This document shows, one piece after another, positions 28,558 to 37,385 of a DNA stretch of 64,000 nucleotides. The notes under the pieces were generated by a model. That model was not told the origin of the DNA. It saw nothing but the letters and a program-made list of their open reading frames with translations, and did not search any database. The stretch is taken from assembly GCF_900090315.1 (NCBI RefSeq), contig NZ_FMHZ01000002.1, positions 6,852,501 to 6,916,500 on the forward strand, read 5' to 3'. The stretch's first letter is position 1; each line of letters opens with the position of its first letter. This DNA comes from Micromonospora citrea (GTDB taxonomy: Bacteria > Actinomycetota > Actinomycetes > Mycobacteriales > Micromonosporaceae). Made by a program: the position numbers and the translations under genes.

Positions 28558-29712
28558 TCAGTAGGCGTTGTTCGCCGTGGTCAGGCGCACCTCGCCGGCC
28601 GGCAGGGCCGGGCATGCCGCGGCGCCCTTGTACGTCGGGCCCGGCGGGGTGAGCAGCCACACCGGCAGGTTGGCGGTGCTGCCGATCAGGTATGTGCCGA
28701 GGTCGTTGCCGACGAACCGGTTGTGGTACGACGAGCACTCGTTGCCGGCCTCGTTCACCTCCTCCCGGTAGTGGACCATGGACGGCGAGGCCCGCAGGAA
28801 CCCGTTGGCGCCGAACACGTTCTGCTCGAACGTGTTGAAGTTGCTGCCGTCACGCACCTTGATCGGTTCGCTGCTCACGCCGGTCACCTGGTTGCCCGCG
28901 AACCGGTTGCGGGAACTCTTGTGCGTCACGTATACGGCGTGGATGTAGCTGTTCTCGGAGTTGCGCAGGTCGACGAAGTGGTTGTTCTCGATGCGGTTGT
29001 CGGACGACTCGGTCAGCACGATCCCGCCGTACCCGCACCGCAGGAAGTCGGGGTCGTCGCACGAGCCGCCGGTGTAGGCGTTGCCGATCTTCGTGAACCG
29101 CATCCCGAAGGCGGTGTTGCCGTTGAGCCCTCGGGCCGACGGCAGCCCCGGCGCCGAGGACGGCTGGTAGCCGCCGCCGCACGAGCCCGCGGAACCGTCC
29201 AGCGAGAGGGCCGAGCTGGCGTAGTGCTCCACCTGCAGGTAGTAGAACCGCAGCCCGGCCGTGCCGCCGCCGGCGAGCGGCTGGCCCGGGTTGCCGGGAC
29301 AGGCGTAGAACCACGGCCCGGTGATGTAGCGTCCCGATCCGCTGGCGCGCGCGTTCTGGAACACCGGCAGCGCCGCGATACCGTCACGGCCCTCACCGTA
29401 CTCGTAGTCGTCCGGCATGAACGTGATCGTGTGCCCCGGCCGGTAGGTCTGCCAGACGATCCCCTGTGCCACGTACGTGCCGGCGTGGATGCGTACCTCG
29501 ACGTCCGTGTCGAGCGGGCCGGCGGCGACGAGCTGCTGCACCCGGGCGAGGCTGCGGACGGCGGAGCCGGGTGTCGCGCCGTCGCGCGCGTCGTCGCCGG
29601 ACGCGTTCATGTAGATGGTCTGCACGCCCTCGGCAGCGGCGGCCGACGCGACCACGACGACCGACGACAGCCCGATCAGTGCCGCCGCGAGCAGGTGCTT
29701 GAGGCTTCTCAT
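28558..29712 (-). CDS. Secreted right-handed beta-helix protein
   Basis: This 384-residue extracellular protein starts with a Sec signal peptide (HLLAAALIGLSSVVVVASAAAAEG). It then shows the pattern of parallel beta-helix (pectate-lyase-like) proteins: IYMNASGDDARDG...PGSAVRSLARVQQLV, then repeated N-rich turns such as SSDNRIENNHFVDL, SRNRFAGNQVTG and NFNTFEQNVFG. Such proteins bind or cleave polysaccharides. No catalytic triad can be assigned. Several cysteines could form disulfides. ATG 29712 has GGGGAGG upstream. It lies downstream of the lanthipeptide ABC genes on the same strand with a 192-base gap, so co-regulation is possible but unproven. Confidence 0.85.
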   Translation of the reverse strand: MRSLKHLLAAALIGLSSVVVVASAAAAEGVQTIYMNASGDDARDGATPGSAVRSLARVQQLVAAGPLDTDVEVRIHAGTYVAQGIVWQTYRPGHTITFMPDDYEYGEGRDGIAALPVFQNARASGSGRYITGPWFYACPGNPGQPLAGGGTAGLRFYYLQVEHYASSALSLDGSAGSCGGGYQPSSAPGLPSARGLNGNTAFGMRFTKIGNAYTGGSCDDPDFLRCGYGGIVLTESSDNRIENNHFVDLRNSENSYIHAVYVTHKSSRNRFAGNQVTGVSSEPIKVRDGSNFNTFEQNVFGANGFLRASPSMVHYREEVNEAGNECSSYHNRFVGNDLGTYLIGSTANLPVWLLTPPGPTYKGAAACPALPAGEVRLTTANNAY

Positions 29713-29904
29713 GGACGATCCTCCCCGTGTGCGACGCGCCGACCATCCGGAAGGAACGGTCATCATCGATCTTGATCGTCCTGTGATGATGCCATACGCG
29801 GCCTCGTCGGATGCGCCGCGACGTCGCAGCGGCCGGGGCCGCCGGGCGGTTCGGGGCACGGGTTCGACCCGGCTGCCGGCGGGCAACGCGGGTCGGGCGG
29901 TCGG

Positions 29905-31689
29905 TCACGCGTGGGCGAGAGGCACCCGTGGCGGTGTCGCCGCGTCCTGCCAGTGGCCCACCAGCTCCCGGTAGGTGGGGGAGCGGCCGAGCAGCTCGTC
30001 GTGGGTGCCGACGAGGGGCCGGTCGCCGTCGAGGACCAGGATCCGGCGGGCCCGGGTCGCCGAGCTGATCCGGTGGGCGACGACCACCAGCGTGCCGGGG
30101 CGGCGGGCGAAGGCGTCCTCGACGGTCGCCTCCAGCGTCGGGTCCAGGTGGCACGTGGCCTCGTCGAGGATCACCAGCGGCGCCGGGGCGAGGTAGGCCC
30201 GGACGGCGGCGACGAGCTGCCGTTCCCCGGCGGACAGCGCACCGGGGTCGATCTCGGCGGCGAGACCGCCGAGGCGGGTCACGAGGGGACCGGCTCCGAG
30301 GGCGTCCACGGCCGCCGCCACGGTCGCGTCGTCGGCCTCCGGGCGCAGGTAGCGCAGGTTGTCGCCGACGGTGCCGCTGCGCACGTACGCCTCCTGCGGC
30401 ACCAGCACCCGCAGCCGCGCCAGGGTCGTGGGCGAGGCGGCGGCCACGGGCGTGTCGCCGAGGAGTACCGTGCCGGACTCCGGCCGCGCCAGCCCGGCGA
30501 CCAGGGCGGCCAGGGTGGACTTGCCGGCGCCGCTGGGCCCCACGACGGCCAGGTGCTCGCCGTCGGCCACGGTCAGGGTGAAGCCGGCCAGCACGGGCCG
30601 GGCGTGCGGGCCGTACCGGAAGGTCAGCCCGCGCAGCCGCACCGCCGGCGGGGCGGCCGCGGACGCGCCGGGGCGCGACACCGGGCCGGGCACGGCGGGC
30701 GGGTGGGGCGCCGCCGGGTCGGGCCGATCGCCGTCCCCGGGCGGCGGGCAGGTGCGCAGGATCCGGTCCAGGGTGACGGCGTAGCGCAGCCCGCCGCCGC
30801 CCACGCCCTGCACGACGGCGTGCAGGGCGGGTTGCAGGCCGGTGGTGACGTAGACCAACGCGCCCAGCACGGCGCCGGTGCTGAGCCCCTGCCGCACCAG
30901 CCACGGCGCGGCGAGCAGCAGCACCACCACCGGCAGCCAGCCGCCCAGCCCGAGGCTGAGGCTGCGCAGCGCCGCCATCCGTGCGAGGGTCCGCTCGGCG
31001 TCGGCCTGCGCGCCGACCCGCCGGTCGACGCCGGCCGCAACCCGGTCCTGTGCGCCGCAGGCGACCACGTCGCGGTGCCCGGTCAGCGCGGTCGCCGCCG
31101 CCCGGCCGAGTTCCTCGCCGGCGGTCACCTGGGCCCGCTGGTGCGCCACCATCGCCGGCAGCGCCGCCGCGAAGACCGCCAACCCGACCACCAGCGGCGC
31201 GGCCACCGCACCCGCCAGCGGCGGCGCCAGGGCGAGCAGGCCGAGCAGGGCCGCGCCGGCGGTGAACAGGAACCCCCGGACCACCAGCAGCAGCCCGCCG
31301 AAGGTGTCCCGGACGACCTCCGCCTGGTGGGTCAGCCGGGCCACGGCGGCGCTGTCCGGCCGGCCGCCGGCCCGGGTGGCGTCGTGCAGCGCGGCGTGCA
31401 CCACCCGGGCGGCCAGCTCGTCGCGGAACGGCTCGACCACGGCGCCGAGGCTGCGGTAGACCTGCCCGGTGGCGGCCGCGCCGACCAGCACGGCCGCGCC
31501 GAGCCCGGCCAGCCAGGCCAGGCCGGTGGCGAACTGGCCGGCCAGGAAGCCCCGGTCGACCGCGCGGGCCACCAGCAGCCCGCTGAGCAGCGCCGGCAGG
31601 GACTCGACCAACGACCAGGCGGCGAGCCGGCCCAGCTCGCGGCGGCGGGCGCGCAGCGCCGCCCAGGTCGTGCCGCGTACGCCGCTCAC
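29905..31689 (-). CDS. ramB: ABC half-transporter of the lanthipeptide cluster (RamB-like)
   Basis: This 594-residue exporter fuses about six transmembrane helices (residues about 20-300) to an ATPase domain: Walker A VGPSGAGKST, signature LSAGERQLVA (slightly divergent from LSGGQ), Walker B LVILDEATCHLD, and H-loop VAHR. It overlaps the preceding ABC gene by four bases (GTGA), so the two half-transporters probably form a heterodimer. In the SapB cluster the equivalent pair is thought to export the modified peptide. Final gene of the likely operon. Confidence 0.9.
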   Translation of the reverse strand: MSGVRGTTWAALRARRRELGRLAAWSLVESLPALLSGLLVARAVDRGFLAGQFATGLAWLAGLGAAVLVGAAATGQVYRSLGAVVEPFRDELAARVVHAALHDATRAGGRPDSAAVARLTHQAEVVRDTFGGLLLVVRGFLFTAGAALLGLLALAPPLAGAVAAPLVVGLAVFAAALPAMVAHQRAQVTAGEELGRAAATALTGHRDVVACGAQDRVAAGVDRRVGAQADAERTLARMAALRSLSLGLGGWLPVVVLLLAAPWLVRQGLSTGAVLGALVYVTTGLQPALHAVVQGVGGGGLRYAVTLDRILRTCPPPGDGDRPDPAAPHPPAVPGPVSRPGASAAAPPAVRLRGLTFRYGPHARPVLAGFTLTVADGEHLAVVGPSGAGKSTLAALVAGLARPESGTVLLGDTPVAAASPTTLARLRVLVPQEAYVRSGTVGDNLRYLRPEADDATVAAAVDALGAGPLVTRLGGLAAEIDPGALSAGERQLVAAVRAYLAPAPLVILDEATCHLDPTLEATVEDAFARRPGTLVVVAHRISSATRARRILVLDGDRPLVGTHDELLGRSPTYRELVGHWQDAATPPRVPLAHA

Positions 31690-33413
31690 CGGTCGTCACC
31701 ACCTGGCGCGAAGACGGCCCGGTAGTCCGGGTCGGCCCACAGCCGCCGGTGCGGCGCCACGGCCCGCAGCCGGCCGCCGTCGAGCCAGGCGACCAGGTCG
31801 GCGGCGGCGGCCGTCGTCGCGCGGTGGGTCACCACGAGGCGGGTACGGCCGCCGGCTCCGTCGGCCACCGCCCGGGCGATCCGGTGCTCGGTGGCGGTGT
31901 CCAGGCTGGACGTGGCGTCGTCCAGGATCAGCAGCCGTTCGGCGGGGAACGCGCGGGCCAGCCCCAGCCGCTGCGCCTCGCCCCCGGACAGCGGCGCGTC
32001 CGCCAGCCGGGTGCGGAAGCCCTCGGGCAGGCGGGCGACGACGTCGGCGACCTGCGCCGCCCGGGCCACGGCCAGCACCGGCGCGGTGGCCGGCGCGCCG
32101 TCGGCGGGCGGGCGCGCCGAGCCGTCGGGCAGGGCCAGGCCGATCGCGTCGTGCACCGTCTCGCCGACCAGCACCGGCCTGTCGAAGGCGTGCCCGACGG
32201 CCGTGCGCAGCGCGGACCGGCTCAACCGGCGCAGCGGCACCCCGTCGAGCAGCACCTCGCCGGCGTCCGGGTCGTGCAGCCGACCCGCGACGGCGGCGAG
32301 GGTCGACTTGCCGGCGCCGGAGCGCCCGACGACGGCGACCGTGGCGCCGGCGGGAACGGCCAGGTCGATCCCGGCCAGGACCGGCCGCCCGTCCTCGGCG
32401 CGCACGCCGACGCCGCGCAGCCGCAGCTCGCCTCGGCCGGGCGGCAGCGTGTCCGCCCCGTCCGGGCGTGCCGGGTGGGCCAGGGGTTCCGCGATCCGGC
32501 CGGCCGCCGCGCGGGCGCGGACCAGCCGGTTGAGGGTGGCCAGCACCGCGCCGAGCCCGGCGCCGAGGGCGGCGTACTGCACGGCGGCGACCAGTTGACC
32601 GGGGGTGAGCCAGCCGGCGGTGAGCGCGTACCCGCCAACGGCCACGACGGCCACCTGGAGCAGCGGGCCGACGGCGGCGGTGCGGGCGCTGGCCCGGGCC
32701 AGCAGCCGCCAACCGAGCAGGCCGTACCCGCGCAGCTCCGGCAGTGCCGCCAGCACCCGGTCGCGTTCCCGGTCGACGGTGGCGGCGGCGGCGATGGTGC
32801 GGGCGCCGCCGAGCGCCTCCAGCAACCGGCCGGCGATGACGCCCAGCACCCGCTGGTACCCCCCGACGGCGGCGGAGGCGTCGGTGACGAAGGCGCGCAT
32901 GAGCACCGCGAGCAGCGCCAGCCCGCCGAGCAGGGTGGCGCCGAGCAGCGGCTCGATCAGGGTGAGCGCCACGACGCTGCCGACGGGCGGAAGCAGCGCG
33001 ACCACGCCCAGCGTCACGGCGGTGCCGGCCTGCCCGGCGTCGGCGGCCTGGCCGACGAGCCGGCCCACCAGGTCGCCCACCGGGTAGCGGCGGACGGTGC
33101 GCACGTCGGAGGCGAACAGGTGGCGCAGCAGTCGCCGGCGCAGCAGCGCGGTGGCCCGGGCGGCACCGTAGCCGCCGGCGAGGTCGGCGAGGACGTCGGT
33201 GACCATGAGGACGGCGACCAGGCCGCAGGCGGCGGCCGGCCACCAGGAGCCGTGCCCGCCGACGGCGGCGTCGACGGCGAGCCCGAGGGTGGCGGGGAGC
33301 GCCAGTTCGGCGGCCGCGCCGGTGAGCGCGACCGCCCCGAGCAGGACCGTCCAACCGCCGCCGTCGCGGACCACCCGGCGCAGCAGCCGGTCGGAGCCGG
33401 TCAACGTCCGCAT
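31686..33413 (-). CDS. ramA: ABC half-transporter of the lanthipeptide cluster (RamA-like)
   Basis: This 575-residue half-transporter has N-terminal membrane helices and an ATPase domain with Walker A VGRSGAGKST, signature LSGGEAQRLG and a Walker B that reads LLILDDATSSLD. In Walker B the catalytic Glu is replaced by Asp. That degenerate site beside a more normal site in the partner (DEAT) is common in heterodimeric exporters. ATG 33413 has GGGAGG upstream. It follows the precursor gene after an intervening hairpin. It also lacks an N-terminal peptidase domain, so leader removal must be done by another protease. Confidence 0.9.
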   Translation of the reverse strand: MRTLTGSDRLLRRVVRDGGGWTVLLGAVALTGAAAELALPATLGLAVDAAVGGHGSWWPAAACGLVAVLMVTDVLADLAGGYGAARATALLRRRLLRHLFASDVRTVRRYPVGDLVGRLVGQAADAGQAGTAVTLGVVALLPPVGSVVALTLIEPLLGATLLGGLALLAVLMRAFVTDASAAVGGYQRVLGVIAGRLLEALGGARTIAAAATVDRERDRVLAALPELRGYGLLGWRLLARASARTAAVGPLLQVAVVAVGGYALTAGWLTPGQLVAAVQYAALGAGLGAVLATLNRLVRARAAAGRIAEPLAHPARPDGADTLPPGRGELRLRGVGVRAEDGRPVLAGIDLAVPAGATVAVVGRSGAGKSTLAAVAGRLHDPDAGEVLLDGVPLRRLSRSALRTAVGHAFDRPVLVGETVHDAIGLALPDGSARPPADGAPATAPVLAVARAAQVADVVARLPEGFRTRLADAPLSGGEAQRLGLARAFPAERLLILDDATSSLDTATEHRIARAVADGAGGRTRLVVTHRATTAAAADLVAWLDGGRLRAVAPHRRLWADPDYRAVFAPGGDDR

Positions 33414-33435
33414 CGGACCTCCCACCAGGACGTGC

Positions 33436-33469
33436 GGCCCTGGGCGGGTACGTCTACCCGCCCAGGGCC
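33436..33469 (-). terminator. Hairpin between lanthipeptide precursor and transporter genes
   Basis: A perfect 15-bp inverted repeat (GGCCCTGGGCGGGTA at 33436-33450, complement at 33455-33469) with loop CGTC starts 17 bases after the precursor stop. No T tract follows. It probably acts as a partial terminator or mRNA-stabilising stem that raises precursor expression above transporter expression. Confidence 0.75.
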
Positions 33470-33485
33470 TCGCGTGGTGACCTGA

Positions 33486-33605
33486 TCAGTTGCAGGTCGT
33501 GACGGACAGCGAGCTGTCGCCGCAGAGCAGCAGGCTCGCCCGGCTGCCGCCGCCGGTGCGGTCGGCGGGGGCCATCTCCAGGCCCTGAAGGTCCAGAAGC
33601 GCCAT
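33486..33605 (-). CDS. ramS: SapB-like class III lanthipeptide precursor
   Basis: This 39-residue precursor begins MALLDLQGLE, the leader box (LxLQxLE) recognised by class III LanKC enzymes, and ends SRASLLLCGDSSLSVTTCN. By memory, the last 19 residues of S. coelicolor SapB are SRASLLLCGDSSLSITTCN, so only Val for Ile differs. Two SxxSxxxC units (SRASLLLC, SSLSVTTC) give the Ser/Ser/Cys triads from which the rings form. A near-perfect ribosome site (AAGGAGGTGA) overlaps the lanKC stop six bases upstream. The product should be a small amphipathic morphogenetic peptide that lowers surface tension for aerial growth. The leader lacks the longer middle part of RamS, and the leader/core cut site is unknown. 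Confidence 0.93.
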   Translation of the reverse strand: MALLDLQGLEMAPADRTGGGSRASLLLCGDSSLSVTTCN

Positions 33606-33611
33606 GTCGTG

Positions 33612-36206
33612 TCACCTCCTTCCGTGCTGGTCGGTCGGGTCGGTCGCCCTCGCATCGGCGAGGGAGTCGGTGGCGCCCGACAGGGGCGCGAGGAACGGCA
33701 GGGCCACCGGCGCGTCGTGCCGCGCGGCGGCCAGCGCCAGCAGCACGCCGGCGGTGCCGGTGCCGAGGTCCATGGACAGCCGCAGCAGCTGCTCGCCGGG
33801 GAACGCGGTCCCGTCGGCGTAGGGCAGGGCGTGCCAGGCCAGGCGCCGCACCTGCGTCGCCAGCTCCCGCCGCAGCCCCGGATCGTCGGGGTACGCCGCG
33901 AGGTAGGTGACGATGCCCGCCCGCCCGGCGAACAGGCCCGACTGCGCGTAGAACGGGGACCGGGCGGCGCGGCGCACGCCGGCGCTGGCCTCGGCGAACC
34001 GCTCGTCGGCCTGGTGCCGCAGGTACTGGTCGAGCACGAGCCCGATGCCGACGCTGCCCTGCCCCAGGTAGGGCATGGTGCGCCAGCCCTCGTTGACCTC
34101 CAGTGCGCCGTCGGGGCGTACCACGCAGCGGCGCAGGTCCTGCCGCAGGGCGGTCGCGGCGTGCTCCAGCAGGGACCGCTCGCCGGTCAGCTCGTGCAGC
34201 CGCACCAGCAGCAGCGCCGGCCCGGTCCGGCCGCGCAGCAACCCGGCGTACGGGTGCCTGCCGCCGCTGACCTCGGGCCCCGGATCGTCGGCGAGCTGCT
34301 CGATCACCCGCTCGGCGGCCCGCCAGGCCGCGTCGCGCAGGGCCGTCTCGCCGGTGCGACCGGCCAGCTCGGCCAGGTTGAGCGCGATCCCGGACAGGCC
34401 ACCCGAGAGGCTGTGGTCCAGGCCGTCCAGCGGCTGGCGCAGGCAGATGTCGAGCACGTCGAGGGCGTCCTGCCGGCGGCCGAGCGACTCCAGGGCGTAC
34501 GCGACGCCGTGCAGGCCGTCGTAGAAGCCGCACCGGGTGCCGGCGGCGGGCGACGTGGCCCGGCGGACCAGCCACCGCTCGTGTTCCGGCCAGCGTCCGG
34601 CGCCGCTGACGTGCAGGGCGTACAGGACGCCGGCGGCACCGTGGGCGAGGTTGAGCCCGCCGCTGCGGAACTGCTCGATGTCGCCGGGGAAGAGCCGGTC
34701 GTCCCGGCCGGGCGTCGCGCTGGCCAGGATCGCCCGGGCGAGCCGGTCGCGGTGCTCCGGGCCGACGTCGACGGTGAGGTCGGGGGCCGGGTCCTCGGTC
34801 GGTTCGCCGGTGATCTCGGCCACGGCGGCGTCGAGGAGCTCCCTCGGCACCGGGAAGTGGGTGGCGATCACGTCGGCGAGGTGCGCGGCCTTTGCCGGCG
34901 CCAGCCGCACCAGCTGGGTCAGCGGCAGGAACAGCGCGAGCCGCAGGCAGGCCAGGGCGTAGCGGTCGACGGCGGGACCCGTGCGGTCCCGGGGCGCGGC
35001 GAAGCCCTGGTTGCGCAGGCCGGGCCGGCGGTGCCCGTCGATCGGGGCGGCGACCTCGAAGTCCACCAGCGCGATCCGGTCGTCCGGGCGCACCATGACG
35101 TTGAACAGGTGCAGGTCGCCGTAGACGAGGCCCCGCTCGTGGATCGCCGTGACGACCTGTTCGACCTGCCGGTGGACGTCCAGCGCCCACCGGGTGTAGT
35201 CGGCGCGGTCGGCGTCCGTGGCGTCGGCGTCGATCAGCGGATACCTGTCGACGAGGACCTTGTTGAGCGCGCGGCCCTCGATGAACTCCAGCGCGAGGAA
35301 CCGGTGCTCGCCGAGGGTGAACTCGTCGTGCACCCGGGGCACCTGCGGCAGGTCGGCGAGCCGGCGCAGCGCCTCGGCCTCGCGGGCCAGCCGGGCGACC
35401 GCGTCGGCGCCGTCGGCGTCCAGGCCGGCGTGCGGGCGGGCCTCCTTCAGCACCACCTGCGTGTCGGTGCGCACGTCCCGGCCCACGTAGAGGCCGCCGC
35501 CGTTGGAGAAGTGGATGACCTTCTCGATGCGGTACGGCACCTCGTCGGTGCTGGTGGCGTTGCGGGCGGCCAGGTGCGGGCCGAGGAAGTCGGGCAGCGT
35601 CACCCAGGACGGCACGTGGAAGACGGGATCGCGGCGGTCGGGCACCAGGGTGCCGCTGTCGTCCTCGATCGCGGGGACCACCTGGCCGTCGGGGGAGTGG
35701 CAGAAGCGGGCGGCGAAGCCGCCGTAGCGCACGTGCACCGGGCCGGCGCCGTGACGCAGGTCGCTGAGGATGTACGGGCCGGGCTCGCCGGCGAGCAGCT
35801 CGTCGAGCTCCTTGCAGACCAGCTCCAGCTCGGCGTCGTCGCGGGGGTAGACGGTGACGAACTTGCCGCTGGCCGCCCGGGAGGCGTACTTGGAGTTGCG
35901 CAGCAGCAGGGTGCGGGGGCCGCGGAGGAACTTGAACGACAGCCCGCGCGGGACGCAGTAGTCCCAGACCGTCTCCAGTACCCGGTCGGCGTTCGCCAGC
36001 GTCGCCGAGACGTGGATCTTCCAGCCCTGCTGCGGCAGCGAGCCGCCCTCGGGGGCGTAGATCAGCCAGTCGTCGAGCGGCTCGGAGCGCCAGCCCTCGG
36101 GCACGGGCCGTCGGGCCGCCGCGAAGGTGGGCTGCTCCACCGCGTTGCCGAGCGAGTCGTAGAACAGCCGGTCGGCGGCGCAGTAGCTGTCGTAGCGATC
36201 GTCCAC
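33612..36206 (-). CDS. ramC: Class III lanthipeptide synthetase LanKC (RamC-like)
   Basis: This 864-residue enzyme phosphorylates Ser/Thr of the precursor, eliminates phosphate to dehydro residues and cyclises them with cysteine. Residues about 1-210 form the lyase region. Residues about 215-490 form a Ser/Thr-kinase-like domain with QVVLKEARP (ATP-binding Lys), LVYGDLHLFNVMV (catalytic loop, YGD for HRD) and LVDFEVA (metal-binding Asp). Residues about 520-864 are a LanC-like cyclase with GFYDGLHGVAYAL and no visible zinc triad, as expected for class III. GTG 36206 is chosen over GTG 36215 because the ribosome site GGAAGGAG directly abuts the latter. It is the first gene of the minus-strand cluster; its stop lies inside the precursor ribosome site. 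Confidence 0.95.
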   Translation of the reverse strand: MDDRYDSYCAADRLFYDSLGNAVEQPTFAAARRPVPEGWRSEPLDDWLIYAPEGGSLPQQGWKIHVSATLANADRVLETVWDYCVPRGLSFKFLRGPRTLLLRNSKYASRAASGKFVTVYPRDDAELELVCKELDELLAGEPGPYILSDLRHGAGPVHVRYGGFAARFCHSPDGQVVPAIEDDSGTLVPDRRDPVFHVPSWVTLPDFLGPHLAARNATSTDEVPYRIEKVIHFSNGGGLYVGRDVRTDTQVVLKEARPHAGLDADGADAVARLAREAEALRRLADLPQVPRVHDEFTLGEHRFLALEFIEGRALNKVLVDRYPLIDADATDADRADYTRWALDVHRQVEQVVTAIHERGLVYGDLHLFNVMVRPDDRIALVDFEVAAPIDGHRRPGLRNQGFAAPRDRTGPAVDRYALACLRLALFLPLTQLVRLAPAKAAHLADVIATHFPVPRELLDAAVAEITGEPTEDPAPDLTVDVGPEHRDRLARAILASATPGRDDRLFPGDIEQFRSGGLNLAHGAAGVLYALHVSGAGRWPEHERWLVRRATSPAAGTRCGFYDGLHGVAYALESLGRRQDALDVLDICLRQPLDGLDHSLSGGLSGIALNLAELAGRTGETALRDAAWRAAERVIEQLADDPGPEVSGGRHPYAGLLRGRTGPALLLVRLHELTGERSLLEHAATALRQDLRRCVVRPDGALEVNEGWRTMPYLGQGSVGIGLVLDQYLRHQADERFAEASAGVRRAARSPFYAQSGLFAGRAGIVTYLAAYPDDPGLRRELATQVRRLAWHALPYADGTAFPGEQLLRLSMDLGTGTAGVLLALAAARHDAPVALPFLAPLSGATDSLADARATDPTDQHGRR

Positions 36207-36442
36207 CGTGACCACTCCTTCCGCTGTTCGGTCGAGCCCTCGGCCCTGCTGACGGATACGAGTCTGTCCGTTCGGCCCATGGCGGCTCCAGTGTGATCAG
36301 TCATGACGATGGATGCGTGCCGCACGGGCCGCCGTGACAAATGTCAGGCGTACCGGGACGGACGCCCGCCGTGCCGGGCCCCGCCGCCCTGCCCGGGCCG
36401 GGCGGTGCGGGCACCCTGGTCGGTGGCGGTACGGTGCTCGCC
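36207..36442. promoter_or_regulatory. Divergent control region of lanKC and the lipid kinase
   Basis: This 236-base gap must hold the lanKC promoter on the minus strand. A palindrome TGACA-AA-TGTCA lies at 36335-36346, and TGATCAGTCATGAC lies near 36295-36305; both look like regulator sites. No convincing -35/-10 pair for lanKC was found, consistent with an activator-dependent promoter. Confidence 0.4.
36430..36435 (+). promoter_or_regulatory. -10 element TACGGT of the lipid kinase gene
   Basis: TACGGT ends seven bases before GTG 36443. Confidence 0.45.
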
Positions 36443-37366
36443 GTGACCGCAGACGATCACCCCTGCGCCGCCGGCGGGCCCGTCGCCGTGCTGGCCAACC
36501 CGACGGCGGGACGGGGCCGGCACCGAGGGCTCCTGCCGCAGCTTCTGCGCCGGCTCGCGACCGCCGGCCGACCGGTGCGCCTGCTGCACGCGCACAGCGC
36601 CGACGAGGCCGAGGCGGCCTGCCGCGCGGCGGTCGCCGACGGCGCGTCCGCCCTGGTCGCGGTGGGCGGCGACGGCACGGTGCACCGCGCGTTGCAGGCG
36701 GTCGCCGGCACGACGGTGCCGTTCGGCCCGGTGCCGGCCGGCACGGGCAACGACTTCGCGGTCGACACCGGCTTCCCGGCCGACCCCCTCGCCGCCGTCG
36801 ACGTGATCGCGGCGGCGTTGCGCGACGGCCGCGCCCGGCCGGTGGACCTGGCGCGGCTGACGGGCGTCGACGGCACGCACCGCTGGTACGGCGCGGTGCT
36901 CGCGGCCGGCTTCGACGCGATCGTCAACGAGCGGGCCAATCTGATGCGCTGGCCGCGCGGCCCGCGCCGCTACGATCTGGCGATCCTGGTGGAGCTGGCC
37001 CGGCTGCGCCCGCGCCGCTACACGCTGCGGCTCGACGGGGTGGCGCACGAGGTGGACGCCGTGCTGGTGGCGGTGGGCAACTGCGCCAGCTACGGCGGCG
37101 GGATGCGGATCTGCCCCGACGCCGATCCGACCGACGGGCTGCTCGACGTGGTGGTGGGCGGCCGGTTCGACCGGCGCACCCTGATGCGGGTCAAGCCGCG
37201 CATCTATCGCGGCACCCACGTGACGCATCCGCTGGTGCGCAGCCACCGTGCCCGCACGGTCGAGCTGAGCGCCGAGGGCATCACCACGTACGCCGACGGC
37301 GAGCGGTCGCTGCCCCTGCCGGTGACCGTCACCGCCGTCCCGGGCGCCGTCCTCCTGCTGCGCTGA
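36443..37366 (+). CDS. Diacylglycerol/lipid kinase family protein
   Basis: This 307-residue DagK/YegS-type kinase probably phosphorylates a lipid hydroxyl with ATP at the inner membrane face. The nucleotide loop VAVGGDGTVHRALQ is near residues 72-85, PVPAGTGNDFA near residues 95-105 is the second family signature, and NCASYGGGMRICPDADPTDGLLDV is the C-terminal beta-sandwich motif. Start GTG 36443 gives ...GGPVAVLANPTAGRG near the N terminus as in relatives; the longer frame from 36341 lacks support. Divergent from lanKC. Confidence 0.92.
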   Translation: MTADDHPCAAGGPVAVLANPTAGRGRHRGLLPQLLRRLATAGRPVRLLHAHSADEAEAACRAAVADGASALVAVGGDGTVHRALQAVAGTTVPFGPVPAGTGNDFAVDTGFPADPLAAVDVIAAALRDGRARPVDLARLTGVDGTHRWYGAVLAAGFDAIVNERANLMRWPRGPRRYDLAILVELARLRPRRYTLRLDGVAHEVDAVLVAVGNCASYGGGMRICPDADPTDGLLDVVVGGRFDRRTLMRVKPRIYRGTHVTHPLVRSHRARTVELSAEGITTYADGERSLPLPVTVTAVPGAVLLLR

Positions 37367-37385
37367 TCCCCGGCCCCCGGGGGAG

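Noticed and set aside
29905..33413. The ABC pair as a C39 peptidase-containing exporter that cuts the lanthipeptide leader
   Set aside because: Neither protein has an N-terminal peptidase domain. The C39-like protein at 49523 has no transporter domain and lies about 13 kb from the cluster.
33609..36296. An 895-codon open frame on the plus strand opposite lanKC
   Set aside because: Shadow frame of lanKC: lanKC has clear kinase and cyclase motifs and a good start, whereas this frame has none.
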